Origin: JAICMB01 sp035295125 | GTDB lineage: Bacteria; Acidobacteriota; Terriglobia; Bryobacterales; Bryobacteraceae | Assembly: GCA_035295125.1 (NCBI GenBank) | Contig: DATGJP010000088.1 | Location: 1-64,000 of the forward strand | Direction: 5' to 3' | Length of the DNA stretch: 64,000 nucleotides | In this document: positions 24,819-33,834 of the stretch, in pieces | Layout of the letters: every line of letters begins with the position of its first letter | How positions within the stretch are numbered: the first letter of the stretch is position 1 | The notes under the pieces: model-generated | What the model saw: the letters and a program-made list of their open reading frames with translations, nothing else | What the model was told of the DNA's origin: nothing | Database searches by the model: none | Position numbers and translations under genes: made by a program

Positions 24819-26366
24819 ATGAAGCGCTTCCTCGCCGCACTCCTTCTTTGGGCCTGCGCATGCGCGGCCACACCCCCCAAACCGAAGCTGATTCTTGCGA
24901 TCGTGATTGACCAGTTTTGGTTCGACTATTTGAACCGCTTCCGGGCCGATTTCCACGGCGGTTTCGCGGAGCTGCTCGATCACGGCGCGGTTTTCACGGA
25001 CGCGCATCACATCCATTTTCCGACCGTCACGGCTGTCGGCCATTCGACGTTCTTGAGCGGTGCGACACCGTCGATTAGCGGGATCGCAGGTAACGAATGG
25101 TACGACCGCGCGACCAGCCAGACCGTCACCAGCGTATCAGACAGCAGCGTCGATCAGATCGGCGGAGCCGCCGGCATCAAGGGGTCGTCGCCGCGCAGAA
25201 TGCTCGTGAGCACGGTCGGCGACGAGATCAAGATGCAGGGCCAAAAGGCTACGATAATTGGGATTTCGATCAAGGACCGCGGCGCGATCCTGCCCGCTGG
25301 GCATATGGCCGACGGCGCGTACTGGTTTGATCCAGATACCAATCATTGGGTGACCAGCAGTTATTACATGAAGGATCTGCCGGCTTGGGTGAAGGATATC
25401 AACGCGAGCAAGCCGGCCTTGAAGTATCTCGGCCAGAAATGGTACTCACTGGACGCCCCTAATGGGAAGCCGCTGTGCACGATGGTGAACGGCGAGGACG
25501 GGATTCCCTATTGTGGTTCGCTGGAGGCAACGCCCTGGGGGAATGAGTTGATTGAGGCTTTCGCGGAGCGCGCGGTGGTGACCGAAGACATGGGACATCA
25601 TCCGGGCACCGATATTCTGGCGGTGAGTTTCTCTTCGAATGATTACGTGGGCCATGCGTGGGGTCCCGACAGTGAACAGGTACGCGACGTGACCCTGCGG
25701 ACCGACCGGTTGCTGGGACAGTTCCTCAATTTCGTGGAGCAGCGTGTGGGGCGGGGGAACTTGCTCGTGGTGCTCACGGCGGACCATGGCGTCGTGCCGG
25801 TTCCGGAAGTCAACGAAGAGCGGAAAATGCCCGGCGGAAGGTTATCGCTGGCACAGGTGCAGAACGCGATTCGGGATGCTTTGACGAAGAAGTATGGGGC
25901 GGGGAAGTGGATACAGTCCCTTTCCTATACGACGCCGTATTTCAACCAGGAGTTGATTCGCTCCAAGCAACTGGATGAAGGGCAGGTGGAGGCGACAGCG
26001 GCAGACGCGGTTCGGGCGCTCCCGCACATCTTTCGCGTCTACACGGGCTCGGACATCGCCTCGGGTCGCATGCAGGCGGACCGCATCAGCCAGGCGGTGA
26101 CGAACGGATACTATCGCGGGCGCACGGGGGATTTGATCGTTCTCGCCGATCCGTATTATCTGTTCGAGGCAACCGGGACGTCACACGGTACACCGTTCAA
26201 CTACGACAATCATGTGCCGGTTATCTTCATGGGCCCGGGAATCAAGAGCGGTGAATATCCCGAGAGGATCGCCGTGAACGATATTGCCCCGACGTTATCG
26301 GCGATTACGCGGGTGGAGGCGCCGAGCGGGTCGGTCGGGCGGATTTTGAGCGAGATGTTTCAGTAG
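24819..26366 (+). CDS. PafA-like alkaline phosphatase / type I phosphodiesterase
   Basis: 515 residues from ATG 24819, which has GGAGG five bases upstream; the ATG four codons earlier lies over that ribosome site and is less likely. A short signal peptide (MKRFLAALLLWACACAA) leads to export. Zinc-site motifs: VIDQFWFDYL, the nucleophile Thr near 71 in PTVTAVGHSTFLSG, DYVGHAWGPDSEQVRD, LTADHGV and SHGTPFNYDNHVPVIFMGPGI. This is the layout of PafA-type phosphatases, which free phosphate from phosphomonoesters in the periplasm. Single-gene unit divergent from the ECF operon. Confidence 0.9.
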   Translation: MKRFLAALLLWACACAATPPKPKLILAIVIDQFWFDYLNRFRADFHGGFAELLDHGAVFTDAHHIHFPTVTAVGHSTFLSGATPSISGIAGNEWYDRATSQTVTSVSDSSVDQIGGAAGIKGSSPRRMLVSTVGDEIKMQGQKATIIGISIKDRGAILPAGHMADGAYWFDPDTNHWVTSSYYMKDLPAWVKDINASKPALKYLGQKWYSLDAPNGKPLCTMVNGEDGIPYCGSLEATPWGNELIEAFAERAVVTEDMGHHPGTDILAVSFSSNDYVGHAWGPDSEQVRDVTLRTDRLLGQFLNFVEQRVGRGNLLVVLTADHGVVPVPEVNEERKMPGGRLSLAQVQNAIRDALTKKYGAGKWIQSLSYTTPYFNQELIRSKQLDEGQVEATAADAVRALPHIFRVYTGSDIASGRMQADRISQAVTNGYYRGRTGDLIVLADPYYLFEATGTSHGTPFNYDNHVPVIFMGPGIKSGEYPERIAVNDIAPTLSAITRVEAPSGSVGRILSEMFQ

Positions 26367-26535
26367 GCCGCAGAGCTAGACGACGCAAGGTGACGGAGGA
26401 GCGGCCCACTCCGAAGACTTACATCGATGGCGCCCGGTATGGCGAAGCTGTTGTCACTCTAACGAAGAGTCCAGGAAGTCGTGAGAGCGGCTTCGGCCTA
26501 TGTTAGGATAGATTCTGCCGACGGAATTCCACATC

Positions 26536-26612
<77 letters not shown>

Positions 26613-27126
26613 TTTCTTTCAATCACTTCCAAGCCTTTACCAGTTGGTCATTTTCCGGTGTGTCCAGTTAAGCACTCCGGTAATCAACTCCACGGTCTAC
26701 CGCTTTATCAGCGGCGCAAGATGCCCCGTACTAAAACCTTGTATCCGTGGTTCCTCAGAAAAAAGCGGCCGCCAGGCCGGACCGCTTCATACAATCGAGC
26801 AGGTCAAGCGGTTGATGAACGAATGCCATCTCCACGCGTTCGTGTTGCTTCCACAACAACGTGGTGCGCTTCGACGCAGATTCGCCTCACGTCTACGTGC
26901 CAGGTCGAGGAACGCGCAAAGCGATTGTCTTTGGCCGATGACGTCGTGCGCTCTGAATCGGCCGCCTAGTTACGACCTGCGCCACATGGCACAACAGTCC
27001 CATCCACGCTTCCCGCGAGTAACGGCTCGGTTAGCAGAGGCCCTGCCGATGTGCGCAGGGCCTACTTCAAACAGGTGAAATTTCTGGCGCAGAATCTTCG
27101 CTAGCGAAGCTCTCCCGCACCCCGGC
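26613..27126. other. Gene-free stretch behind the tRNA
   Basis: About 510 bases with only short, unlike-family frames. A decayed gene cannot be excluded: one frame around 26860-26940 reads VRFDADSPHVYVPGRGTRK and stops, but I recognise nothing. A hairpin followed on the minus strand by six T is noted separately, and the 14-base palindrome CTTCGCTAGCGAAG (27096-27109) sits directly behind the next gene's stop. Confidence 0.4.
26759..26788 (-). terminator. Weak terminator-like hairpin
   Basis: On the minus strand AAGCGG...GGCC-TGGC-GGCC...GCTT folds into an interrupted stem followed by six T (26759-26764). It is 340 bases behind the nearest minus-strand gene, so the link is loose. Confidence 0.3.
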
Positions 27127-27873
27127 TTATCGCCATTCGGAGTGTCGTTCCCGGAACTCTCGTAGTCGCGCTAAATCATCCGATAGGGCCTCCCGTTGTT
27201 CGCGCGAGAGATGATTGTTGCTCACGACGAATTGCATGGTCTCGATAACCTCGCTCAGCTCAGTGGGATCGTAACGCCCGCCGGCGAGTTTACCCTGGAG
27301 CTCATTCAACTCTTCTTTCGCTCGAGCGACTCTGTGGCGATCGGCCGTAAGCGGGAAAGTCATATCTTCTACGCGGTCGAGATCTCCGCGAACATGCTCG
27401 AACAGACGTCCACTATAGAAGCGGTCCCGGTCGCCATCTCGATCGCGACCACGATCTGCATCCCTGTCCCGGTTACCCTGAAATCCCCAACCTTCGGTGC
27501 GCTCGCCGAATTCCCGTAGTCGAGCCAAATCGTCCGAAAAGCGATCACGCTCGCGGGCATCGATGTGATTATTGTTCACCACCGCTTGCAACGCTTGAAT
27601 CACATCGTTGAGTTCAGCTGGATCACGGCGTCCTGCATCCATCTTTTCTTGAAGTTCATTCAGCTCCTGCTTCGCTCGAACCACTCTGCGCCAGTCTCCC
27701 GTTAGCGGGAAGGAGCCTTCTTGTATGCGGTCCAGATCCCCCCGCACGTGTTCAAACAAGCGTCCCCGATAAAAACGATCGTCACCCCGGTCCCGATCGC
27801 GGTCCTGAGCGTATGCGCAAAATGTCAGCAAGAACACCCCTACGCACCCAAAAATCTTTAACTGCTGTCTCAT
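27127..27873 (-). CDS. Secreted protein made of two tandem copies of a ~95-residue module
   Basis: 248 residues from ATG 27873 (AAGGAGG six bases upstream); the frame is open far upstream but that part is antisense to the ars genes. A signal peptide (MRQQLKIFGCVGVFLLTFCAYA) is followed by an Arg/Asp-rich linker, module 1 (RFYRGRLFEHVRGDLDRI ... VVNNNHIDARERDRFSDDLARLREF), a second Arg/Asp linker and module 2 (RFYSGRLFEHVRGDLDRV ... VVSNNHLSREQREALSDDLARLREF). The modules look all-helical. No family recognised. The duplication is clear by eye; binding of nucleotide, metal or surface is unknown. Confidence 0.78.
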   Translation of the reverse strand: MRQQLKIFGCVGVFLLTFCAYAQDRDRDRGDDRFYRGRLFEHVRGDLDRIQEGSFPLTGDWRRVVRAKQELNELQEKMDAGRRDPAELNDVIQALQAVVNNNHIDARERDRFSDDLARLREFGERTEGWGFQGNRDRDADRGRDRDGDRDRFYSGRLFEHVRGDLDRVEDMTFPLTADRHRVARAKEELNELQGKLAGGRYDPTELSEVIETMQFVVSNNHLSREQREALSDDLARLREFRERHSEWR

Positions 27874-28140
27874 GCACCGCCTCCTTGACAGTTCGACGCG
27901 CCCAAGGCGCGGTTCTATCACGGTACGAGCATTAAACTTTTCACACGGAACAGCCGCCGAGTGGTGACGCTGATCGCTAAGTAGTACAAATGACTCAATT
28001 AGCCCATGTTCGGACACCGACAATGCTTTGGACCGAGGCCCGAACGGCCGGCGGTGCGGAGTGTAAATTACCTCAGCCGACGCACGCCTCGAATCCTTTC
28101 CGAGCCGCCCGGCTAACAGCTGGGTCCGAAGAGAAGAGTC
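27874..28140. other. Gene-free stretch before the ars operon
   Basis: Divergent region between the duplicated-module gene and arsR. No gene or repeat copy is visible; it must hold the leftward promoter. The rightward promoter is annotated separately. Confidence 0.4.
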
Positions 28141-28174
28141 TTGACTCGTCGGCAGCAGTTCAACTATTCTTGAA
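28141..28174 (+). promoter_or_regulatory. arsR promoter with overlapping inverted repeat
   Basis: TTGACT (28141-28146) and TATTCT (28165-28170) with an 18-base spacer form a sigma-70-like promoter. TTCAA (28159-28163) and TTGAA (28170-28174), six bases apart, form an inverted repeat covering the -10 box, a position fit for the ArsR repressor. The arsR ATG is nine bases beyond, giving a very short leader. Confidence 0.55.
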
Positions 28175-28182
28175 ATGTCGAA

Positions 28183-28527
28183 ATGAAACAGCCGTCGCCG
28201 GAAGTGATCACTCGATTCGCGGACATGCTTGCCGCCATCGGAGCTGAACCTCGCCTTCGTATCACGCAGCTTCTCCTCACCGCCCACCCGGAAGGTATGG
28301 TTGCCGGCGAGATTCAGCAAGAGCTCGGTATCAGCGCTTCGAACCTCTCGCACCACCTGGACAAGCTGAAGAACGAGGGTGTCATCAGTGTAAAGCGAGA
28401 GGGCAGCTTTCTCCGCTACACCGCGAATACCGAAGGATTGCAGGATCTGCTTACCTTTTTGTTTTCCGAGTGCTGCGCCAGGACGAAGGCGGTTCGACCC
28501 GACAAAATCATTCAACTCTGCAAGTAG
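28183..28527 (+). CDS. arsR: ArsR/SmtB-family metalloregulator
   Basis: 114 residues with a winged-helix HTH (GMVAGEIQQELGISASNLSHHLDKLKNEGVISVKREGSFLRY). A pair of adjacent cysteines at 97-98 (SECCARTK) near the C-terminus is where one group of arsenite-sensing ArsR proteins binds As(III), rather than the CVC in the DNA helix. In this family arsenite binding releases the repressor from the promoter. It is first in arsR-arsM-acr3-arsC, with the inverted repeat before its start as probable operator. Confidence 0.9.
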   Translation: MKQPSPEVITRFADMLAAIGAEPRLRITQLLLTAHPEGMVAGEIQQELGISASNLSHHLDKLKNEGVISVKREGSFLRYTANTEGLQDLLTFLFSECCARTKAVRPDKIIQLCK

Positions 28528-28540
28528 ACAAGGAGTCATC

Positions 28541-29389
28541 ATGGGCACCGACATCAAGGAAGTGGTCAAAGAGAAGTACGGCCAGGCTGCTCTCCGGGTC
28601 ACGCGTGGTGGTAGCTGCTGCTGCGGTGCAGCCCCGGCAGACCAGCACTGCGCCGACCCCATCACGAGCAATCTGTACAACACCGACCAGACGGGAGAAT
28701 TGCCCGAAACCGCTGTCCTCGCCTCGCTTGGTTGCGGAAATCCCACGGCGCTGGCGGAACTGAAACCCGGTGAAACTGTTCTCGACCTCGGATCAGGCGG
28801 CGGCATCGACGTTCTGCTTTCCGCCAAACGCGTCGGACCGGCCGGGAAGGCATACGGCCTCGACATGACAGATGAAATGCTGGCACTGGCAAACGAGAAC
28901 AAGAGCAAGGCCGGTGCGCAAAACGTCGAGTTCCTGAAGGGCGAGATCGAGAACATTCCTCTGCCTGACAACTCGGTTGACGTCATCATCTCGAATTGCG
29001 TCATCAATCTCAGTGGCAAGAAGGATCAGGTTCTGAGTGAAGCTTTCCGAGTCCTGAAGCCGGGTGGCCGCTTCGCCGTTTCCGACGTGGTGACCAAAGG
29101 CGAGATGCTGCCCGAGATCCGTAAGAGCGTTCTGCTGTGGGTCGGATGCATGGCTGGGGCGCTGGAGGAAAACGAGTACAAGTCGAAGTTGGCGGCGGCT
29201 GGATTCGAGAACATCAACATCGAACCGACGCGCATTTACCGGGCGGAGGATGCGCTGTCGTTCCTCAAGGATCAAGGTCTCGATGCCGACGCGATCGCAC
29301 CACAGATCGACGGCAAGTTCATGAGCGGTTTTATTCGTGCTCAGAAGCCGATCGCCAAGTCGTGCTGCGGTCCCACCTGCTGTTCGTAG
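28541..29389 (+). CDS. arsM: Arsenite S-adenosylmethionine methyltransferase ArsM
   Basis: 282 residues. SAM-binding region GETVLDLGSGGGIDVLLSAK, then GLDMTDEMLALA. The arsenic-binding cysteines of ArsM are at Cys153 (ISNCVINLS) and Cys203 (VGCMAGALEE), 50 apart as in studied ArsM proteins, with Cys37 as candidate third ligand. It also has an N-terminal CCCG and a C-terminal SCCGPTCCS tail that may collect As(III). ArsM methylates arsenite to volatile or less bound forms. An AAGGAG lies before the start and the gene is 13 bases past arsR. Confidence 0.95.
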   Translation: MGTDIKEVVKEKYGQAALRVTRGGSCCCGAAPADQHCADPITSNLYNTDQTGELPETAVLASLGCGNPTALAELKPGETVLDLGSGGGIDVLLSAKRVGPAGKAYGLDMTDEMLALANENKSKAGAQNVEFLKGEIENIPLPDNSVDVIISNCVINLSGKKDQVLSEAFRVLKPGGRFAVSDVVTKGEMLPEIRKSVLLWVGCMAGALEENEYKSKLAAAGFENINIEPTRIYRAEDALSFLKDQGLDADAIAPQIDGKFMSGFIRAQKPIAKSCCGPTCCS

Positions 29390-29400
29390 AGGAACGTCCG

Positions 29401-30501
29401 ATGGCACAGAGCGTCCTGTTGGAAGAACCGGTGGCCCGGCCGAGGCTGGCCTTCTTCGAACGTTACCTGTCGTTGTGGGTCGGCCTGTGCATGATTGGCG
29501 GGGTCATCCTGGGGAAAATCAATCCTTTGGCTGTTCAGGCCATTCGCAGGATTGAGTTCGGCCAGGGGAGCCAGATCAATGTGCCGATCGCAGTCCTGAT
29601 CTGGCTCATGATCACGCCGATGATGATGAAGGTGGACTTCGGCGCCATACGCAACGTCGGACGGAAGCCCTCCGGCCTTGTAGTGACGCTCCTGGTGAAC
29701 TGGTTGGTGAAGCCGTTCTCGATGGCATTCCTGGCGTGGCTATTCTTCCGTATTGTGTTCGGAGCCTTCATCAGCGGAGCCGAAGCTGACCAGTACATCG
29801 CTGGGTGCATTATCCTGGCGGCGGCACCCTGTACAGCAATGGTGTTCGTCTGGAGTCACCTCACGAGTGGCGATCCGGCGTACACGCTGGTCCAGGTATC
29901 GGTCAACGACCTCATCATGCTGGTGGCCTTTGTGCCCATCGTGCAATTCCTCGTAACGGGAGCTTCTTCACTCACGGTTCCGTTCCGGGTGCTCCTCTAT
30001 TCCGTGATCGTGTTCATCGTTATTCCGTTGACCGCCGGCACCATCCTGCGGCTCTGGTTGATTCGAACGCATGGAAGGCAGTGTTTCGAGGGCACGTTGC
30101 TTCCTCGGTTCACTCCGATCACGATCACGGCGCTGCTGGCAACGCTGGTGTGCATCTTCGCATTCCAGGCTGACAACATCACTGGCCGCTTTTTTCATGT
30201 CGTTTTGATCGCGATTCCAATCACGCTCCAGGTTTACCTGAACTCCTCATTGGCCTACGGCCTGATGCGTCTGCTCAAAGTCGAGCACTCCGTTGCCGCT
30301 CCGGGAGCATTGATCGGCGCAAGCAACTTTTTCGAGCTCGCCGTCGCCACCGCTATTGCGCTATTCGGGCCGGAATCCGGGGCGGCGTTGGCGACCGTCG
30401 TGGGGGTTCTGGTTGAAGTGCCCGTTATGCTTTCCGTCTGTGCGGCGTGCAATCGAACCCGCCACTGGTTCTTATTCCAACCCGCAGGAACAAGAGCGTG
30501 A
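29401..30501 (+). CDS. acr3: ACR3-family arsenite efflux permease
   Basis: 366 residues from ATG 29401 with GAGGAA upstream. About ten hydrophobic spans; the family marks are SLWVGLCMIGGVILGK, MITPMMMKVDF, the cysteine motif LAAAPCTAMVFVWSHLT in helix 4 region and the Glu segment NFFELAVATAIALFGPESGAA. ACR3 expels arsenite with proton exchange across the inner membrane. It starts 11 bases after arsM and its stop overlaps the arsC GTG by two bases. Confidence 0.95.
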   Translation: MAQSVLLEEPVARPRLAFFERYLSLWVGLCMIGGVILGKINPLAVQAIRRIEFGQGSQINVPIAVLIWLMITPMMMKVDFGAIRNVGRKPSGLVVTLLVNWLVKPFSMAFLAWLFFRIVFGAFISGAEADQYIAGCIILAAAPCTAMVFVWSHLTSGDPAYTLVQVSVNDLIMLVAFVPIVQFLVTGASSLTVPFRVLLYSVIVFIVIPLTAGTILRLWLIRTHGRQCFEGTLLPRFTPITITALLATLVCIFAFQADNITGRFFHVVLIAIPITLQVYLNSSLAYGLMRLLKVEHSVAAPGALIGASNFFELAVATAIALFGPESGAALATVVGVLVEVPVMLSVCAACNRTRHWFLFQPAGTRA

Positions 30502-31004
30502 GCAAACAGCGAGTCTTGATCCTATGTACGGGGAACTCGGCACGGAGTCAAATGGCGGAAGGTCTGCTTCGCCACGAGGCTGGCGACCGATTCGAGGTCT
30601 ACTCCGCGGGTACGAAGCCGTCGATCGTTCGGAAAGAAGCCATTGCCGCGATGAGCGAGATCGGAATCGACATTTCCGGCCATCGTTCGAAATCGGTTGA
30701 TGAGTTCGCCGGCCATGATCTCGATTACGTGATTACCGTCTGCGACAACGCCAAGGAGTCGTGCCCGGTGTTCCCGGCGAAGACGCTCAGGATGCACTGG
30801 CCGTTTCAGGACCCGGCTGCCGTAAAAGGAACGAACGAGGAGCGCAGGGCAGCTTTCCTCACCGTACGGGACCAAAATCCACAACCGCATCATGGCGTTC
30901 CTCGAGGAAGGGAAGTCCTGATTCTCGGGTCAACCTCGTCCACAACAGTGATCGAGACGGGATTAGATGTGACGGTGAGAAATGGCTGTTCTTCAACCTC
31001 ATAA
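30498..31004 (+). pseudogene. arsC: Arsenate reductase ArsC (LMW-phosphatase type), frameshifted near its C-terminus
   Basis: GTG start at 30498 (GTGA overlap with acr3). The N-terminal part is a good thioredoxin-linked ArsC: LILCTGNSARSQMAEG with catalytic Cys10 and CX5R loop, KSVDEFAGHDLDYVITVCDNAKESCPVFP carrying the second redox cysteines, HWPFQDPAA. After TVRDQ the frame changes to an unlike-family tail ending at 31004. Removing one A from the run at 30874-30877 restores HNRIMAFLEEGKS with a stop at 30919-30921, a 140-residue protein of normal length. Either a true mutation or an error in a homopolymer. Catalytic parts are all upstream of the shift, so some function may remain. Confidence 0.85.
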
Positions 31005-31094
31005 AGACCGCCACGACAAATTTGAGAACAAGGCACTTCACAGGTTCTTTCTTTCTATTTCTTCTGAACTGTGTTAGACTTCCGCATTACCTAC

Positions 31095-33029
31095 ATGTCA
31101 TTTGCACGTCGGATAACCTTACTCGCTTTCTGTACCGTCGTTGTTGCAGAAGGCCCAAGTCTTGCCGGAACGATTACAGGTAACGTCGCAGACTACAACT
31201 CGGCGCAAGTAGGCCTTGCCAACGGTGTATTGGTGGTGCCGGCTAACGTAGCCACCTACACGGCCACCGGGACCATCACAAACGGCTCCAGTTTTATCGT
31301 CACGTTGCCGTCGGGATTCACGTTCGGAACCGCGCCGTCGTTGACCACAAGCGGAGCAGCGACTTTTATGCTGATAAGCGGGCTTCACATGCAGTCCGCC
31401 ACCTTTCAGGTCGCAACCGCGGATGTGAGTTCGGGCGACACAATCTCTTTAGCGACCTTTACTCTCAATGGTGCGACCGCTCTCGTAACGATTACGCCGG
31501 TGGCCAGTGCTTTGCCGCTCACCATGCAGGCGGTTGGAAGTGACGCTTCACCGCTCTCCTTTCGCGCATTTGCGAGCGACGTAGGCGCGGTAGGGATTTT
31601 CGTGGGCGCCATCCAATTCATCGATGCCAAACCCCCATCTCTCGGTACGAAATTCGGCACCAACCCGACTACGGATAGCTTAACTGCGGTGTTGAGTGCC
31701 ACCGCCATCTCCGCGCAGACGAGTGATGCTGCTACCCGCAGCGTTCAGATCCTGAGTCCGAACGGAATGGCAAACCAGTTGTCGAACATGGACACCGCGA
31801 CGGTTACGATGTTCGAGAATTTTATCGGGATCGCAAAGGTGTTCGCATCGAACACCTCCGATTGCGCACTGCCAATCTTAACGGGCTCGGTGACTGCAAC
31901 CAGCGCTACGATTCCGAATGTCCCATTTGGCCGTGAAATCTTCTTTTGCGTGACTGGTTCAGGGTCTGTGATACAGCCTAGCCCCGTTGGGTTCACCAAT
32001 ATTGTAATGACCCCCGGCACCAGCACGGACTTTGCCGGCGTCCAGGTAGTCGACGAATTTCCGGGCTCAATCTGCTATTTCGGTGGTGCGTCAGTCCTCG
32101 GTTCCGGAGGTTTCTTTGGCGTCTGCACTGGTTTTGCCACTCCCGTTTCCTCCGTCGTAACCGATTCACAAGGCCATATGCTTGTGTCTCAGCCTGCCTT
32201 GAACCGAGTCCTGGTTTTAAGCCCCACCGGAACGATGCTGGGGGCGCTGGCACCTGGGCTCTACGGGCCTTTTCTGTCCCCGTCCGGGATCGCAGTCGAT
32301 TCCAAAGACAACATCTTTGTCTCCGACAGCGGGAATAATCGTGTCATCACTTTCAATAGCATCGCCGCCGGGGCCGCACCTCAAACCCCGATCATCACGG
32401 CAGCGGGCCTCAATCTGTTGGCGCCCACCAGCCTGGCGGTCGATTCGAGCGACAACCTTGTGGTAGTCGATGGCGGGAATAATCGTGTCGTGCTTTTCGG
32501 TATCCGGCACTCCGGAAACACCGTTTCCGGTTTCTCGCAGGCCGGCTCCATTGGCCCAATGCTTTTAGGGAGTTTCGGGCAGTTCAATCAGCCGTTGGAT
32601 GTCGCGGTCGATTCGCAAGCCCATATTCTCGTCGCCGACAGCGGCAATAACCGCATCGTCGTTTTCAGGAGCCTGGCGCAAGGGCTCGCTCCACTCACGC
32701 AAATTGGACCAACTGTGGGACTGTTCGGACCGCTCTCATTACCTACCGGCATCGCCGCGAATTTGAAAGATCCGAACGCGTCGAACAAGGATGAGATCGC
32801 GATTCTGGACACCGGGAATTCCCGCGTGCTCATTTTGGGAAGTGTGGCGCAAGGGAACACGCCGCGCGTGCAAATCTTCTCCAGCACCCAAAACGGCCAG
32901 TTGACTAACCTGTATGGCGGCCTGAGGACCGGGGCGAACGGAAATATCCTGCTGTTGGAACCTGGCAATGCGCGCTTAGCCCAGTTTTCCGATAGCGGGA
33001 CATTCTTGAGCTCGATTCCGATCCCTTGA
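31095..33029 (+). CDS. Secreted NHL-repeat protein
   Basis: 644 residues from ATG 31095 (a GTG lies eight codons earlier). A signal peptide (MSFARRITLLAFCTVVVAEGPSLAG) leads to an N-terminal beta domain of about 300 residues, rich in Thr, Ser and Val, then five NHL-type repeats from about residue 340: SGIAVDSKDNIFVSDSGNN, TSLAVDSSDNLVVVDGGNN, LDVAVDSQAHILVADSGNN and two looser ones. NHL repeats form beta-propellers for binding, in secreted acidobacterial proteins often of unknown target. It stands alone downstream of the ars operon. Confidence 0.88.
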   Translation: MSFARRITLLAFCTVVVAEGPSLAGTITGNVADYNSAQVGLANGVLVVPANVATYTATGTITNGSSFIVTLPSGFTFGTAPSLTTSGAATFMLISGLHMQSATFQVATADVSSGDTISLATFTLNGATALVTITPVASALPLTMQAVGSDASPLSFRAFASDVGAVGIFVGAIQFIDAKPPSLGTKFGTNPTTDSLTAVLSATAISAQTSDAATRSVQILSPNGMANQLSNMDTATVTMFENFIGIAKVFASNTSDCALPILTGSVTATSATIPNVPFGREIFFCVTGSGSVIQPSPVGFTNIVMTPGTSTDFAGVQVVDEFPGSICYFGGASVLGSGGFFGVCTGFATPVSSVVTDSQGHMLVSQPALNRVLVLSPTGTMLGALAPGLYGPFLSPSGIAVDSKDNIFVSDSGNNRVITFNSIAAGAAPQTPIITAAGLNLLAPTSLAVDSSDNLVVVDGGNNRVVLFGIRHSGNTVSGFSQAGSIGPMLLGSFGQFNQPLDVAVDSQAHILVADSGNNRIVVFRSLAQGLAPLTQIGPTVGLFGPLSLPTGIAANLKDPNASNKDEIAILDTGNSRVLILGSVAQGNTPRVQIFSSTQNGQLTNLYGGLRTGANGNILLLEPGNARLAQFSDSGTFLSSIPIP

Positions 33030-33060
33030 ACCGGCTAAGTAAGGCTTAGCATGCTGGCAG

Positions 33061-33813
33061 CTAGCGCCCGCCGGATACGTCGACGATCGTCCCGGTAACA
33101 TAGGAGGCCTCTTCCGACAGAAGCCATAGGATCGCTCTCGCGACCTCGTCCGGCTCACCACCCCGTTTCATGGGAACCAGGCTCTTCACCCTGTCGACCC
33201 GCTGTGGTTCGCCGCCTTTGGCGTGCAATTCGGTATAGATGAATCCGGGCCGCACGGCATTGACCCGGATCCCTTCCAGCGCGACTTCCGCAGCCAGACC
33301 GACGGTAAACGTGTCGATCGCGCCTTTGCTAGCCGCGTAATCGACGTATTCGCCCGGAGATCCGGATTTAGCCGCACCCGACGACACGTTGACGATTGCC
33401 CCGCCACGGCCCCCATTTCGTGTCGACATGCGTCGAACGGCCTCGCGCGCGCAAATCATCGACCCCAGAACATTCACTGCGAAAATCTGTTCAATGCGAG
33501 AGGCTTCCATGGCATCCAGTCGCATTTGCGGCCCCAGCGTCGCCGCGTTGTTGACGAGAGCTGAGACTGTGCCCAAGGCTTCATCAACCTCCCGAAAGAG
33601 TTCCACAACGCTTGTTTCGCAACTGACGTCGGCCTGAACTGCGATGGCCCGGCCATGCCGGCTCGCGATGTCGCGAACCACTCCCTCAGCGGCATCGCGG
33701 CGATGCTGATAGTTGACACAAACCGAGTAGCCCCGGGCTGCGGCGAGCCGGGCCGTCGCAGCGCCGATTCCCCGACCGCCTCCGGTTACGATCAGGACTG
33801 GTGCTGGATTCAC
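33061..33813 (-). CDS. Short-chain dehydrogenase/reductase (SDR)
   Basis: 250 residues, classical SDR: cofactor motif VTGGGRGIGAATA, NNAATLG, Ser in NVSSGAAKSG and catalytic YVDYAASKGA (YxxxK), ending with SYVTGTIVDVSGGR. It uses NAD(P)H; the likely reaction is reduction of a keto group, substrate unknown. It lies 21 bases behind the large zinc-array gene on the same strand and could share its transcript. Confidence 0.92.
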   Translation of the reverse strand: MNPAPVLIVTGGGRGIGAATARLAAARGYSVCVNYQHRRDAAEGVVRDIASRHGRAIAVQADVSCETSVVELFREVDEALGTVSALVNNAATLGPQMRLDAMEASRIEQIFAVNVLGSMICAREAVRRMSTRNGGRGGAIVNVSSGAAKSGSPGEYVDYAASKGAIDTFTVGLAAEVALEGIRVNAVRPGFIYTELHAKGGEPQRVDRVKSLVPMKRGGEPDEVARAILWLLSEEASYVTGTIVDVSGGR

Positions 33814-33834
33814 GTTGCCGGACTCCCGATCTTC

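Noticed and set aside
26644..27078. Plus-strand frame of 144 codons behind the tRNA
   Set aside because: Odd composition, no ribosome site and no domain; treated as non-coding.
27874..29019. Long minus-strand open frame (630 codons from 29019) through the ars genes
   Set aside because: Only the part from ATG 27873 has a ribosome site, a signal peptide and repeats; the rest is antisense to clear arsR and arsM genes and unlike any protein.
33034..33050. GCTAAG/CTTAGC hairpin behind the NHL-repeat gene as terminator
   Set aside because: Six-bp stem without T-run on either side.
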